Shown here: positions 28,373-36,270 of the stretch, piece after piece | How the letters are laid out: each line of letters opens with the position of its first letter | How positions within the stretch are numbered: the first letter of the stretch is position 1 | Assembly (NCBI RefSeq): GCF_050402865.1 | Contig: NZ_BAABMF010000011.1 | Location: 114,408 to 178,407, forward strand | Origin: Clostridium_AF sediminicola | GTDB lineage: Bacteria > Bacillota > Clostridia > Clostridiales > Clostridiaceae | Length of the DNA: 64,000 bases | Direction: 5' to 3' | Position numbers and translations under genes: made by a program | The notes under the pieces: model-generated | What the model saw: the letters and a program-made list of their open reading frames with translations, nothing else | What the model was told of the DNA's origin: nothing | Databases searched by the model: none

Positions 28373-29233
28373 TTAAGTTATTTTTTCTCTTCTTTTAGAT
28401 GATTCAATGAATAATTCAATAAGCCCATCTTCATTCTTATCTTCTAAACATTTTTTTAACTTATCTAGTTTGTTTTGAAATAAATCAATTTGATTAATCA
28501 AATTATTTCTATTTCCCATAAATAATTCACACCATAATTTCTCATTAATTCTCGCGATTCTTGTTAATTCTCTGTAACTATCACCTATAAATAAATCTGT
28601 TTCTGGTATCCATTCATCACTATCAATCAATGAAACAGCAATAGCATGTGGTAATTGACTTGTATATGCAATTATTTCATCATGTTTATCAACATCAACT
28701 CTTGAAACTCTTTTGAAGCCTAAAGCCTTTACAAAAGCCTCAATAAATTTAACATTCGCTTCCTTATTTCTTTTGTTTGGAGTAATTAAATAATTTGCTC
28801 CCATAAATACTTCTTTTGAAGCATAATCAATTCCCTTTTTTTCTCTTCCAGCCATAGGATGACCAAAAACAAAATCTACATGCTCAGGTAAAATAGGATT
28901 AATCATATCAATGTATCCATTTTTTATACCAGTCACATCTGTGATAATAGCGCCTTTTTTGAAAAACTTCTTATATTTCGTTATAAAATCTGTTATTTGT
29001 TTTGGGTATACACATAATATTATCAAATCAGACTCACTTACAGGAATTGTTGAATCTTTATATCCTTCATCTATTATTTCTAATTCCTTTGCCTTTTCTA
29101 ATGTATAACTGTCTATATCAACAGCCCAAACCTTGTCAACTTCTAATCCTTTAATAGCTTTTGCAAATGATCCACCAATTACTCCTAGACCAACTATTGT
29201 TATTTTTAATTTCTTAAAATCAATCTCTGACAA
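28373..29233 (-). CDS. tyrA: Prephenate dehydrogenase
   Basis: NAD(P)-dependent oxidative decarboxylation of prephenate to 4-hydroxyphenylpyruvate, towards tyrosine. The nucleotide-binding VGLGVIGGSFAKAIKG is at the N-terminus, with GHPMAGREKKGIDYA near 125 and the conserved SQLPHAIAVSL near 195. The start is uncertain: GAGGTGAT overlaps an ATG at 29239, so the TTG at 29231-29233 has the better spacing; a GTG at 29242 is also in frame. About 286 residues, no ACT domain. It sits between the two DAHP synthases. Confidence 0.92.
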   Translation of the reverse strand: MSEIDFKKLKITIVGLGVIGGSFAKAIKGLEVDKVWAVDIDSYTLEKAKELEIIDEGYKDSTIPVSESDLIILCVYPKQITDFITKYKKFFKKGAIITDVTGIKNGYIDMINPILPEHVDFVFGHPMAGREKKGIDYASKEVFMGANYLITPNKRNKEANVKFIEAFVKALGFKRVSRVDVDKHDEIIAYTSQLPHAIAVSLIDSDEWIPETDLFIGDSYRELTRIARINEKLWCELFMGNRNNLINQIDLFQNKLDKLKKCLEDKNEDGLIELFIESSKRREKIT

Positions 29234-29246
29234 TATCATCACCTCA

Positions 29247-30260
29247 TTAAATTTCTCTTCCCACTACCTTTGCGATACCGCTTAAAGAATCCATCAATGC
29301 TTCGAATCTTTCTGGTTTTATTGATTGTTGCCCATCACATTTCGCATTAACTGGGTCATTATGAACTTCAATCATTAACCCATCAGCTCCAACTGCTATA
29401 GCTGCTTTTGCTAAAGGTTCAACCATCCACCACATTCCTGAAGCATGTGAAGGGTCTACTATTATTGGTAAATGACTTAATCTCTTTATTGCTGGTATAG
29501 CGCTTAGATCAAGAGTATTTCTTGTATACTTTTCAAATGTTCTAATTCCTCTTTCACATAGGATAACATTTGTATTTCCTTCAGACATTATATATTCAGC
29601 AGACATAAGAAATTCTTCAATAGTAGATGACATTCCTCTTTTCAATAAAATCGGTTTATTAGTTTTTCCTACTGCTTTTAGTAGATTGAAATTTTGCATA
29701 TTTCTAGCACCTATTTGAATAATATCAACATCTTCAACGAATTTTTCAACCATATCAATTGACATAAGCTCCGTTACTATTGGTAATCCAGTTTCTTTTC
29801 TTGCTTTTTTTAATAGCTCTAGTCCTTCTTCTCCTAATCCTTGAAAGCTATATGGTGATGTTCTTGGTTTAAATGCTCCTCCTCTAAGAAAAGTAGCTCC
29901 AGATTTTTTTATTGTTCTTGATATATCAATGATTTGCTCTTCACTTTCTACTGAACAAGGGCCTGCCATTGTAACTATTTTCTTTCCACCTATAACAAAA
30001 TCTCCAACTTTTATTTCACTATTTTCTGGGTGAAACATTCTATTAGCTTTCTTGTAAGGTTCTTGTACATGCATAACTTTCTCAACAAAATCATAAGCCT
30101 CGACTTGTCTTGGGTTAATTTTAGTTGTATCACCAACAAGTCCCATAATTAAATACTCGGTTCCTTGAGACTTATGAAGTGATACTCCCTTAGCCTCTAG
30201 TGCTTTTGAAAACTTTTCAATTTTATCTTCTGATGTTCCCGGTTTAATTACTATAATCAT
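29247..30260 (-). CDS. aroF: 3-deoxy-7-phosphoheptulonate synthase (DAHP synthase, class I-beta), first copy
   Basis: First structural gene of the aromatic series, 337 residues, same architecture as the second copy: regulatory N-terminal domain, then barrel motifs MAGPCSVESEEQ, GGAFKPRTSPYSFQG and VDPSHASGMWWMVEP. It starts at an ATG with GGAGGG nearby and lies downstream of the leader peptide and attenuator (30314-30514). The N-terminal domains of the two copies differ more than the barrels, which fits different feedback specificity. Confidence 0.94.
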   Translation of the reverse strand: MIIVIKPGTSEDKIEKFSKALEAKGVSLHKSQGTEYLIMGLVGDTTKINPRQVEAYDFVEKVMHVQEPYKKANRMFHPENSEIKVGDFVIGGKKIVTMAGPCSVESEEQIIDISRTIKKSGATFLRGGAFKPRTSPYSFQGLGEEGLELLKKARKETGLPIVTELMSIDMVEKFVEDVDIIQIGARNMQNFNLLKAVGKTNKPILLKRGMSSTIEEFLMSAEYIMSEGNTNVILCERGIRTFEKYTRNTLDLSAIPAIKRLSHLPIIVDPSHASGMWWMVEPLAKAAIAVGADGLMIEVHNDPVNAKCDGQQSIKPERFEALMDSLSGIAKVVGREI

Positions 30261-30313
30261 TTTTCACCCTCCAATAATAAAAATCTAAATAGTTTGATAA
30301 TAAATTTTAATAA

Positions 30314-30343
30314 TAAAAAAAGGCACTCATCTAATGAGTGCCT
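30314..30343 (-). terminator. Attenuator terminator of the aromatic operon
   Basis: On the minus strand a perfect 10-bp stem AGGCACTCAT-TAG-ATGAGTGCCT (30343-30321) is followed by TTTTTTT. It lies 30 bases after the leader-peptide stop and about 55 bases before aroF, where a constitutive terminator would silence the operon. The 5' arm plus loop (CTCATTAG) can instead pair with CTGATGAG at leader codons 39-41 (8 bp with one G-U), an antiterminator. Confidence 0.85.
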
Positions 30344-30373
30344 GTATTTTCTATAACAGAAAAAAATATATAT

Positions 30374-30514
30374 CTATAATGCTATGCATATCTCATCAGG
30401 ATTAAATTTATTGGATTTTTTGCAGCAAAAATATCTAGCGCTAAAATAAAAGCCCCAGCTAAAATAAAAATAAAAAAAGTTTTTGCTATATTCTTTTCCA
30501 ATAAAATTTTCCAT
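30374..30514 (-). CDS. Aromatic leader peptide (46 residues, Phe/Tyr/Trp-rich)
   Basis: An ATG at 30512-30514 follows GGAGGAT by seven bases and opens a 46-codon frame ending TAG at 30374. Residues 13-29 contain twelve aromatic codons: FFYFYFSWGFYF and then YF at 28-29. The start lies ~37 bases from the predicted transcription start, and the frame ends 30 bases before an intrinsic terminator upstream of DAHP synthase. Stalling at the aromatic run would leave codons 39-41 free to form the antiterminator; a ribosome at the stop codon would cover them. This is the layout of classical leader-peptide attenuation, reading Phe, Tyr and Trp together. Confidence 0.85.
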   Translation of the reverse strand: MENFIGKEYSKNFFYFYFSWGFYFSARYFCCKKSNKFNPDEICIAL

Positions 30515-30557
30515 TTCTATATCCTCCTACATTATAGTATTCCCTTATGTTTATTAC

Positions 30558-30586
30558 ATTTTATACATATTAGCATTTAATGTCAA
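30558..30586 (-). promoter_or_regulatory. Aromatic operon promoter
   Basis: TTGACA (30586-30581) and TAAAAT (30563-30558) with a 17-base spacer on the minus strand; TATAAA two bases earlier is an alternative -10. The transcript would start near 30551, giving a leader of ~290 nt before aroF. The strength of the match fits control by attenuation rather than by initiation. Confidence 0.75.
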
Positions 30587-30719
30587 CCTATTTTGCAAAG
30601 AAAATTAAATTTTTTTATAATTATATGCATAAAAATACACACCTTAACTCCTAAAGTTTAATAAATATACCTTACAAAATGTATATTTATTAATTTTAAG
30701 AACAAATTATATGGATGGC

Positions 30720-31220
30720 CTAATAATGCTCCCTTGTATTTGCTTTGTCATTATAGCCACAAGTAAATGCAATTTGTCTTTTCATTGCTTTATGAAATGC
30801 AATTTTGATTTCTTTATTTTTTGCTCCTATCATTTTGCCAAGATTTTTACACCAGTAGAATAATTTAGTTTTATTATTTATATATAATGGCATAGATGTT
30901 ATTTGTGGCAATCCAGTAAGAGAGTTAGATATTATCTCTGGTAAACCACAGAACTTTGGACAAATAAACTCTTTGTCTCTAATACTCATAATTCTTGGGA
31001 TAACTATTAAATCACACTCTTCTTTTATAGATTCTACATGTCCTGTAAAAATTTTAATTGGTACACATGCGTCATCAACGCAATACTTTATACCTAAATC
31101 TAATATTCTTTTATTTGTATCTTGAGATAATATCACTTCGGCACCTAAATCATTCAAAAATTCTTGAATAAAAACTCTATATTTATAATAAAATAATCCT
31201 TTTTGGACTCCAACTTTCAA
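30720..31220 (-). CDS. Short acyl-CoA dehydratase activase-related (DUF2229-type) protein
   Basis: A TTG (31218-31220) after AAAGGGGTG starts a 166-residue frame. It begins KVGVQKGLFYYKYRVFIQEF and holds YCVDDACVPIKIFTGHV and CPKFCGLPEII, which match the N-terminal half of the DUF2229/HgdC-associated family, including conserved Cys residues. Relatives are about twice as long; here the frame stops and no continuation is seen in the next ~150 bases. It may be a naturally short form or a 3'-truncated remnant. The C-terminal ~40 residues do not look like the family. Confidence 0.65.
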   Translation of the reverse strand: MKVGVQKGLFYYKYRVFIQEFLNDLGAEVILSQDTNKRILDLGIKYCVDDACVPIKIFTGHVESIKEECDLIVIPRIMSIRDKEFICPKFCGLPEIISNSLTGLPQITSMPLYINNKTKLFYWCKNLGKMIGAKNKEIKIAFHKAMKRQIAFTCGYNDKANTREHY

Positions 31221-31296
31221 CTAGTTACACCCCTTTCAATTACACCTTGATATTATTTAACTATTTTTCTAAATTTATTCATTTTTTATACCAAAA

Positions 31297-31324
31297 AAAG
31301 AAGTACTGGTAAACAGCACTTCTT
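31297..31324 (-). terminator. Intrinsic terminator after the DUF488 gene
   Basis: AAGAAGTGCTG pairs with CAGTACTTCTT (one G-U type mismatch) around a five-base loop, followed by a T run on the minus strand. It overlaps the DUF488 stop. Confidence 0.8.
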
Positions 31325-31872
31325 TATAACCTTTTAATTATTTCTTTAGATTTTAATCTATAGCTTTCTTCTATAATTCCACTTTTATAATTAATATTTT
31401 TACTTAATCTATTTTTATATTGTTCATATAATTTATCATCTATATAATTTTGAGTCACGATTTTTGAGTCATCAATAATATGCTTTACTTCAACGCCATT
31501 TTTTTTCAAAGAATATCCTAATAATACACCTCTTGGACATAATGCTGGATTCTTTTCTATACTTAGTATTGCAATTCTATGTTTTCTTCTTATTCCTTCT
31601 ATTATCATATTTACACCTTTATTATACTTTGGGTGATTATAGATTTCATTTTGATGCTTAGTATCCATAAAAATATTATTGATGTCTATCCAATTAATCC
31701 CCTCCATATTTAGTTTTTGTTTTAAATTATGTTTTAAATACTGACATTGTTCTGGTCTCAAATTAGAATTGTTACTTCTTATATCCATGACACAATCAAT
31801 CTTCATAGATTTTATAATATTAATAAACTCTGTAAAATTTCTAGTAGAATGTCCTATTGTGTAGCAAACCAT
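31324..31872 (-). CDS. DUF488 family protein
   Basis: A 182-residue cytoplasmic protein starting VCYTIGHSTRNFTEFINIIK, with the family's DIRSNNSN segment near 30 and an internal Cys-Pro-Arg (ALCPRGVLLGY). DUF488 proteins have no established biochemical function; the IGHS-type N-terminus and conserved Cys suggest a small catalytic domain. AGGAGGC-type ribosome site (ATGGAGGCTAAT) precedes the ATG. It follows the 933-residue helicase-like gene by 22 bases and shares its terminator, so the two form an operon. Confidence 0.85.
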   Translation of the reverse strand: MVCYTIGHSTRNFTEFINIIKSMKIDCVMDIRSNNSNLRPEQCQYLKHNLKQKLNMEGINWIDINNIFMDTKHQNEIYNHPKYNKGVNMIIEGIRRKHRIAILSIEKNPALCPRGVLLGYSLKKNGVEVKHIIDDSKIVTQNYIDDKLYEQYKNRLSKNINYKSGIIEESYRLKSKEIIKRL

Positions 31873-31894
31873 TATTAGCCTCCATATTCAATTA

Positions 31895-34696
31895 CTATGC
31901 AATTCCTCTATTTACTTTATATTCTTTAATATCTTTTAGAACCTTCTCAATAGATAATTGAGGATTCCTATAAAATTCACTCCCTCTTATTAGAATTGTT
32001 TTCCAACCTAAATTTTCAAATTTTTTTCCAATATTATATCTATTCATCAATAAATTATTATTGAATTCAAAATCTCCATCACACTGGATAATATATCTTT
32101 CATCATTAGTATCTATAAAGAAATCAAAATAATTCGATGACTCATTATTAATTTTTATATTATACCCCTTCTCTTTAAAAATCTTATATACATCTTTTTT
32201 AAATTGAGATTTAAAATCTGAGTTATTATAAACTTCATTATTATCATGAATCCATTGCTCAAACTTTATACTTTGCATATTAGAATAAAGATTTAACTCT
32301 TTATATATTTTTTTTGAAAATTGGTAAATACTATCATTGTTTTTATTGTTATAAATTATTTTATCATTATTACATAATTTAGTATTCTCACTCCAAATCA
32401 TGCTTTTTTTACCTCTCAAAAGTATAGATATGCTTTGCAAACTTATATGATTACCATCAAACATAATGATTAAATCAAACAAATTATTATTTAGAGGCAT
32501 ATTAATTATTACGTCCTCTAATGGCATAACCCATAGCGGTATAAATTTATAACATTTTATCATTTTATTTTGTAGTATATTTTTTTTCTCAATATACTCC
32601 TTATAATTACTCCTGCTTTTTTTCAACATTTCAAACCATTGATTTAAATCACTTATACTGCTTTTTCCAGTTTCTAATACTCCATTATAAATTATATTCT
32701 CACATATCAATGAAGTTTTTAAATTATCAATTTTGTTCTTATGCTTTTTCAACTTTCTTTGCAAAACATTAATGTCTAATCCTTCATACCTTTTTAAAAA
32801 ATCATGGAATTTTTTCCACATGAATGCTTTACTAAAATTCTTATATCTATCTAGCATAGTTACTCTATCATCATCAGATATTATTGTTTTTACTAGTATA
32901 GGGCACTTATCTCTTAAAGGTAAAATCATCCTATTTATATTTTTAATAGTTATTTCATTAGCTTTAAAATTTTCTACTTTGTTGTATTCTTCTCTTATTA
33001 CATCTAATCTACTTTTCTTAATAATTTCAGATATTTTTTTAAGTGACTTGTATTGTTTCATAATATCTACAAGATTTTCAATATACATATTTAAATCATT
33101 GTATTCTCTTATACCATTCAATGCAATAATGCCTTTATGTATTTCTTCCAAAGAATTTAAATCTGATAAATCAAGGTCTTCATCTACTTCAATTCCATTC
33201 ATGCTTTCTTTGAATTTTTCTATAAATCCATAAAAATTTATTATTTCTTCTAGTTTTTTTATAGCAATATTAATTTTATTTAAATTAAGTATATTTAATT
33301 CTTCAACTTCACCGTATTTATAATAATCTAGATTCTCATTCCAATAATTTATCAATTTAATCTCTATAATATTTTTTTCTATAAAATAATTAAATAATTC
33401 TATATTATCCAAATTATCAATCTCACTGCTATCAACTATAGAATTTTCAATAATATAATTATATTTGCTATGCATTATTCTATAAACTTTATTAATCTTC
33501 CCTTTGCTTATATACTGATCCTTAGCTTTATTCATTTCTTCAAAAATTGATTCCATTTCCATATCTTCTGGAATTATGAATTTATGATCTTTTATTTTAT
33601 CATTTATTATTTCTATTCTTTTTGTATAAGAATTTGTTTTTAGAATAAATTCTCTAATATTATCCAATATAGTTTTATTATTATTCGCATTGATAACAAT
33701 TTGCTTGATCCACTTCTCTTCTATTGAAGTGAAATAATTCTTAATCACACTAATTTCTGTAAGCAACTTTTTATAATTATACTGTTTATTCTTATTAATA
33801 TTCCATTTTGAAATAAGTTTTTCATATTCACTATATTTTTTAGAAAGCATATTAACTTTTTCGATTTTACCCCAAAGTTCTTCAGAACTTGGAAGATAGC
33901 TTAAAATTTCATAACATTCATTATATTCAATAACCTCATTAGGATTTACATTACTCAAAAGATAAATCAATTTCGAAAACTTAGCATCACTCATAGGAGG
34001 CTCATCCTCCATTGAAATAAAATCTCCTATCCATCCATAGTTACTTTGATTTAAACTCACCCATTTGGCTAATTGCCATGGTTTTAATTTTTGCTTGTTA
34101 TATCGAATTATAGAATTTTCCATTTTTTCTACTTCTACTATTTTCGAATAGATTTTTTTATAAATTTTATCCTCTTCATTTAAATTAGTTTTCAATTCTA
34201 TAATCTTATTTCTAATTATCTCTTTGTTTCTAAAAATAGGTTTATTTATAATCTTTATTAAGTTGTCCATTTCGTTAAAAGTATTATCATTATCTGTAAC
34301 TCTAAAAGATAATAATTTTAAATACTCTGGTAAACAAAATTCAATTTTTTTTAGATATGAGTAATCATTTGACGTTATTAATACTCTTTTCCCTTTTGCT
34401 AAAAAATCACAAACTATATTAATAATAGACTTGTACATTTCTTCTTTATCATCCGCTTGTATAGCTAGCCCTGAATTCAAATTAATTTCATTTATTAATT
34501 TAGATGAATCAAACTTCTGCTCAATTGGTAAGAAATATTCTTTATCCTTTTTTATATTTATACTCTTAACATCTTCATTAGTACTATTTTTTTTTAAAAT
34601 ATGAAGCAAATTTTCATAAACGCTATACTTTTTATCAAAAGATTCTATAATTTCTTTATACTCGATATCAATAACATTGCTAATTTTTTTATTCAA
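31895..34696 (-). CDS. Degenerate UPF1-like (SF1) helicase fused to MTES_1575-type nuclease domain
   Basis: An uninterrupted 933-residue frame. Residues 76-105 (GLAIQADDKEEMYKS then LAKGKRVLITS) align with the motif-I region of DUF4011-type SF1 helicases, but the P-loop GPPGTGKS is absent. A long helical, Lys/Glu/Asn-rich middle follows (about 150-700). Residues 717-770 (PLWVMPLEDVI, FDLIIMFDGN) match the family's motif-II region, where DEAS is replaced by FDGN. Only ~80 residues later the C-terminal nuclease-like domain (828-933) begins, with FDFFID, YIIQCDGDFEF and the WKTILIRGSEFYRNP tail; motifs III-VI are missing. It is probably an ATPase-dead scaffold carrying an endonuclease fold. It is co-transcribed with DUF488. 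Confidence 0.72.
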   Translation of the reverse strand: MNKKISNVIDIEYKEIIESFDKKYSVYENLLHILKKNSTNEDVKSINIKKDKEYFLPIEQKFDSSKLINEINLNSGLAIQADDKEEMYKSIINIVCDFLAKGKRVLITSNDYSYLKKIEFCLPEYLKLLSFRVTDNDNTFNEMDNLIKIINKPIFRNKEIIRNKIIELKTNLNEEDKIYKKIYSKIVEVEKMENSIIRYNKQKLKPWQLAKWVSLNQSNYGWIGDFISMEDEPPMSDAKFSKLIYLLSNVNPNEVIEYNECYEILSYLPSSEELWGKIEKVNMLSKKYSEYEKLISKWNINKNKQYNYKKLLTEISVIKNYFTSIEEKWIKQIVINANNNKTILDNIREFILKTNSYTKRIEIINDKIKDHKFIIPEDMEMESIFEEMNKAKDQYISKGKINKVYRIMHSKYNYIIENSIVDSSEIDNLDNIELFNYFIEKNIIEIKLINYWNENLDYYKYGEVEELNILNLNKINIAIKKLEEIINFYGFIEKFKESMNGIEVDEDLDLSDLNSLEEIHKGIIALNGIREYNDLNMYIENLVDIMKQYKSLKKISEIIKKSRLDVIREEYNKVENFKANEITIKNINRMILPLRDKCPILVKTIISDDDRVTMLDRYKNFSKAFMWKKFHDFLKRYEGLDINVLQRKLKKHKNKIDNLKTSLICENIIYNGVLETGKSSISDLNQWFEMLKKSRSNYKEYIEKKNILQNKMIKCYKFIPLWVMPLEDVIINMPLNNNLFDLIIMFDGNHISLQSISILLRGKKSMIWSENTKLCNNDKIIYNNKNNDSIYQFSKKIYKELNLYSNMQSIKFEQWIHDNNEVYNNSDFKSQFKKDVYKIFKEKGYNIKINNESSNYFDFFIDTNDERYIIQCDGDFEFNNNLLMNRYNIGKKFENLGWKTILIRGSEFYRNPQLSIEKVLKDIKEYKVNRGIA

Positions 34697-34785
34697 AAAC
34701 CTCCCTCCTTTTATCCTTTTACATTTATAATCTATTATACCATATTATACCAATTTTAGTCCACTCTACTTTACTACAAAAAAAA

Positions 34786-34809
34786 GAACCATATTTTTAA
34801 ATATGATTC
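34786..34809 (-). terminator. Intrinsic terminator of the ccpA-like gene
   Basis: GAATCATATTT pairs with AAATATGGTTC with a two-base loop and is followed by nine Ts on the minus strand. Confidence 0.8.
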
Positions 34810-34840
34810 AGCGTATTTATTTATTAAGTTTTTATAATCT

Positions 34841-35845
34841 TTACTTTACTGAGTTTCTTTCTATAAACCTATAGTCTAGCACATAATTTTCTTTTTCAAG
34901 CTCTTCTTTATTAATTATTTTTATTAACATTCTCGTTCCAACAGACCCCATATCATAAAGAGGCTGTGCAATAGTTGTAAGTTTAGGATAGAAGAAACAT
35001 GAACCATATATATTATCAAATCCCATTACATTAACATCACCTGGAACATCAATGCCTTTTTCTCTAAGAGCATTTATAGCACCCATCGCAAGGCCATCAT
35101 TACTACAGAATAATGAATCAAAATCCTTGTTTTTATCTAAAATTTTATTCATTGCAGAAAAACCAGAATCCGCTCTAGTACTTCCTTCACAAAAACTTAT
35201 TAAATCACTATCAATTTCTAATCCTTTTTCTTCTAATGCTTTTTTATATCCTTCATATCTCATAGAAGAAGCATTCTTCTTTTCACTTGAAGTACCAATA
35301 AACGCCACTTTGCTACTACCTTTTTCAAAAAGATAATTTACAGCTTCCTTAGCCGCACTAATATTATCTATTGTAACACTTGGAAAAGTATTTGCATCGT
35401 CGACAGTTTCTACTAATACCGTAGGCATTTGTAAATCATGAATAGTATCTATTACTTCTTTTTCCAAAGAATTACTTATGTATACAACTCCATCTACCAT
35501 CTTCTCTTTCAATACCTTTAGATACTCTTTTTCTTTTTCAGAATTCAAATCAGCATTACATAAAATTATATTATAATCATATATATTCGCTACATCCTCT
35601 ACTCCACGAACAACTTCTGGATAAATTTGACTAGATATATCTGGTATTATTATACCCAAAGTCTTAGTTCTTTGAGTCTTTAAGCTTCTTGCAACAATAT
35701 TAGGTCTATAGTTCAATTTTTTAATTGCATCTTCAACTTTCTTCTTAGTGTCCTCATTTACCACATCTATTCCATTTAGTACCCTGGAAACTGTAGCAAT
35801 AGATACTCCTGCTTCCTTTGCAACATCTTTTATTGAAGCTGCCAT
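34841..35845 (-). CDS. ccpA: LacI-family regulator, CcpA-like
   Basis: The ATG at 35843-35845 (MAASIKDVAKEAGVSIATVSRVLNG, shown in part as KDVAKEAGVSIATVSRVLNG) with GGAGTGG upstream gives 334 residues. The N-terminal helix-turn-helix and hinge helix (VVARSLKTQRT region) are followed by a periplasmic-binding-type effector domain. The sequence is closer to CcpA than to sugar-specific LacI members, which suggests carbon catabolite control, possibly including the nag operon. Without a comparison the CcpA name is probable, not proven. It is monocistronic. Confidence 0.75.
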   Translation of the reverse strand: MAASIKDVAKEAGVSIATVSRVLNGIDVVNEDTKKKVEDAIKKLNYRPNIVARSLKTQRTKTLGIIIPDISSQIYPEVVRGVEDVANIYDYNIILCNADLNSEKEKEYLKVLKEKMVDGVVYISNSLEKEVIDTIHDLQMPTVLVETVDDANTFPSVTIDNISAAKEAVNYLFEKGSSKVAFIGTSSEKKNASSMRYEGYKKALEEKGLEIDSDLISFCEGSTRADSGFSAMNKILDKNKDFDSLFCSNDGLAMGAINALREKGIDVPGDVNVMGFDNIYGSCFFYPKLTTIAQPLYDMGSVGTRMLIKIINKEELEKENYVLDYRFIERNSVK

Positions 35846-36023
35846 ATAATCCACTCCTATACCTTTATTTTGAATTATTATACTATATATATATACTTAA
35901 ATACAAGATAATTTATTTTTTTTATAAGCTTTACTATAAAATATTTCTATTTTTATTGCAGTTATATAAATTATGGTATTACTATTATTATATCATTAAT
36001 CTGTTAAAATATAAATTTATTCT

Positions 36024-36134
36024 AAAAAAAGCGGCAAAGCCGCCTCGCTAGGGAACCTTAGTTTACCTTCCACGACGCTAAAGCGTCTGAGCACCCTCCT
36101 GAAAGAAGCGGGGAATACTTCCCCTGCACCCCTT
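36024..36134. repeat. Multi-hairpin, locally GC-rich intergenic element
   Basis: Three stems follow each other: GCGGCAAAGCCGC (36031-36043, with an A/T tract making it a minus-strand terminator), GACGCTAAAGCGTC (36074-36087) and GGGGAATACTTCCCC (36110-36124). The stretch is clearly richer in G+C than its neighbours and has no ribosome site or credible frame. The first hairpin is identical to the terminator at 17232. It could be a small mobile or structured RNA element; I do not recognise it. Confidence 0.45.
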
Positions 36135-36136
36135 CA

Positions 36137-36189
36137 TTTTTTATATCATAGGAAAGTAAAAAAATTTTACTATCCTATGATATAAAAAA
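36137..36189. repeat. Inverted repeat with 17-base perfect arms
   Basis: TTTTTTATATCATAGGA and its exact complement flank a nested AGTAAAA-TTTTACT hairpin. It lies directly downstream of the ileS terminator and may be a remnant of an insertion or a second terminator. Confidence 0.55.
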
Positions 36190-36261
36190 CTCTGCATAGA
36201 GATTCCAATCAAACTATAATTTTAGTTTCATAAAAGAATTTCAATTTAAGCAGAGTTTTTT
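36184..36261 (-). terminator. Terminator of ileS
   Basis: AAAAAACTCTGC (minus strand, next to the ileS stop) pairs with GCAGAGTTTTTT about 55 bases later; the loop contains a smaller AAACTA/TAGTTT hairpin. The T run ends the transcript. Confidence 0.6.
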
Positions 36262-36270
36262 AGTCAAACT

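Noticed and set aside
30261..30550. T-box leader upstream of aroF
   Set aside because: No TGG-containing T-box core or AG-rich stem I elements; the Phe/Tyr/Trp-rich ORF plus terminator explains the leader better.
32733..33233. 166-codon plus-strand frame inside the helicase-like gene
   Set aside because: It is antisense, Leu/Ile/Ser-rich from reversed Lys/Asn codons, and has no ribosome site; it is a by-product of base composition.
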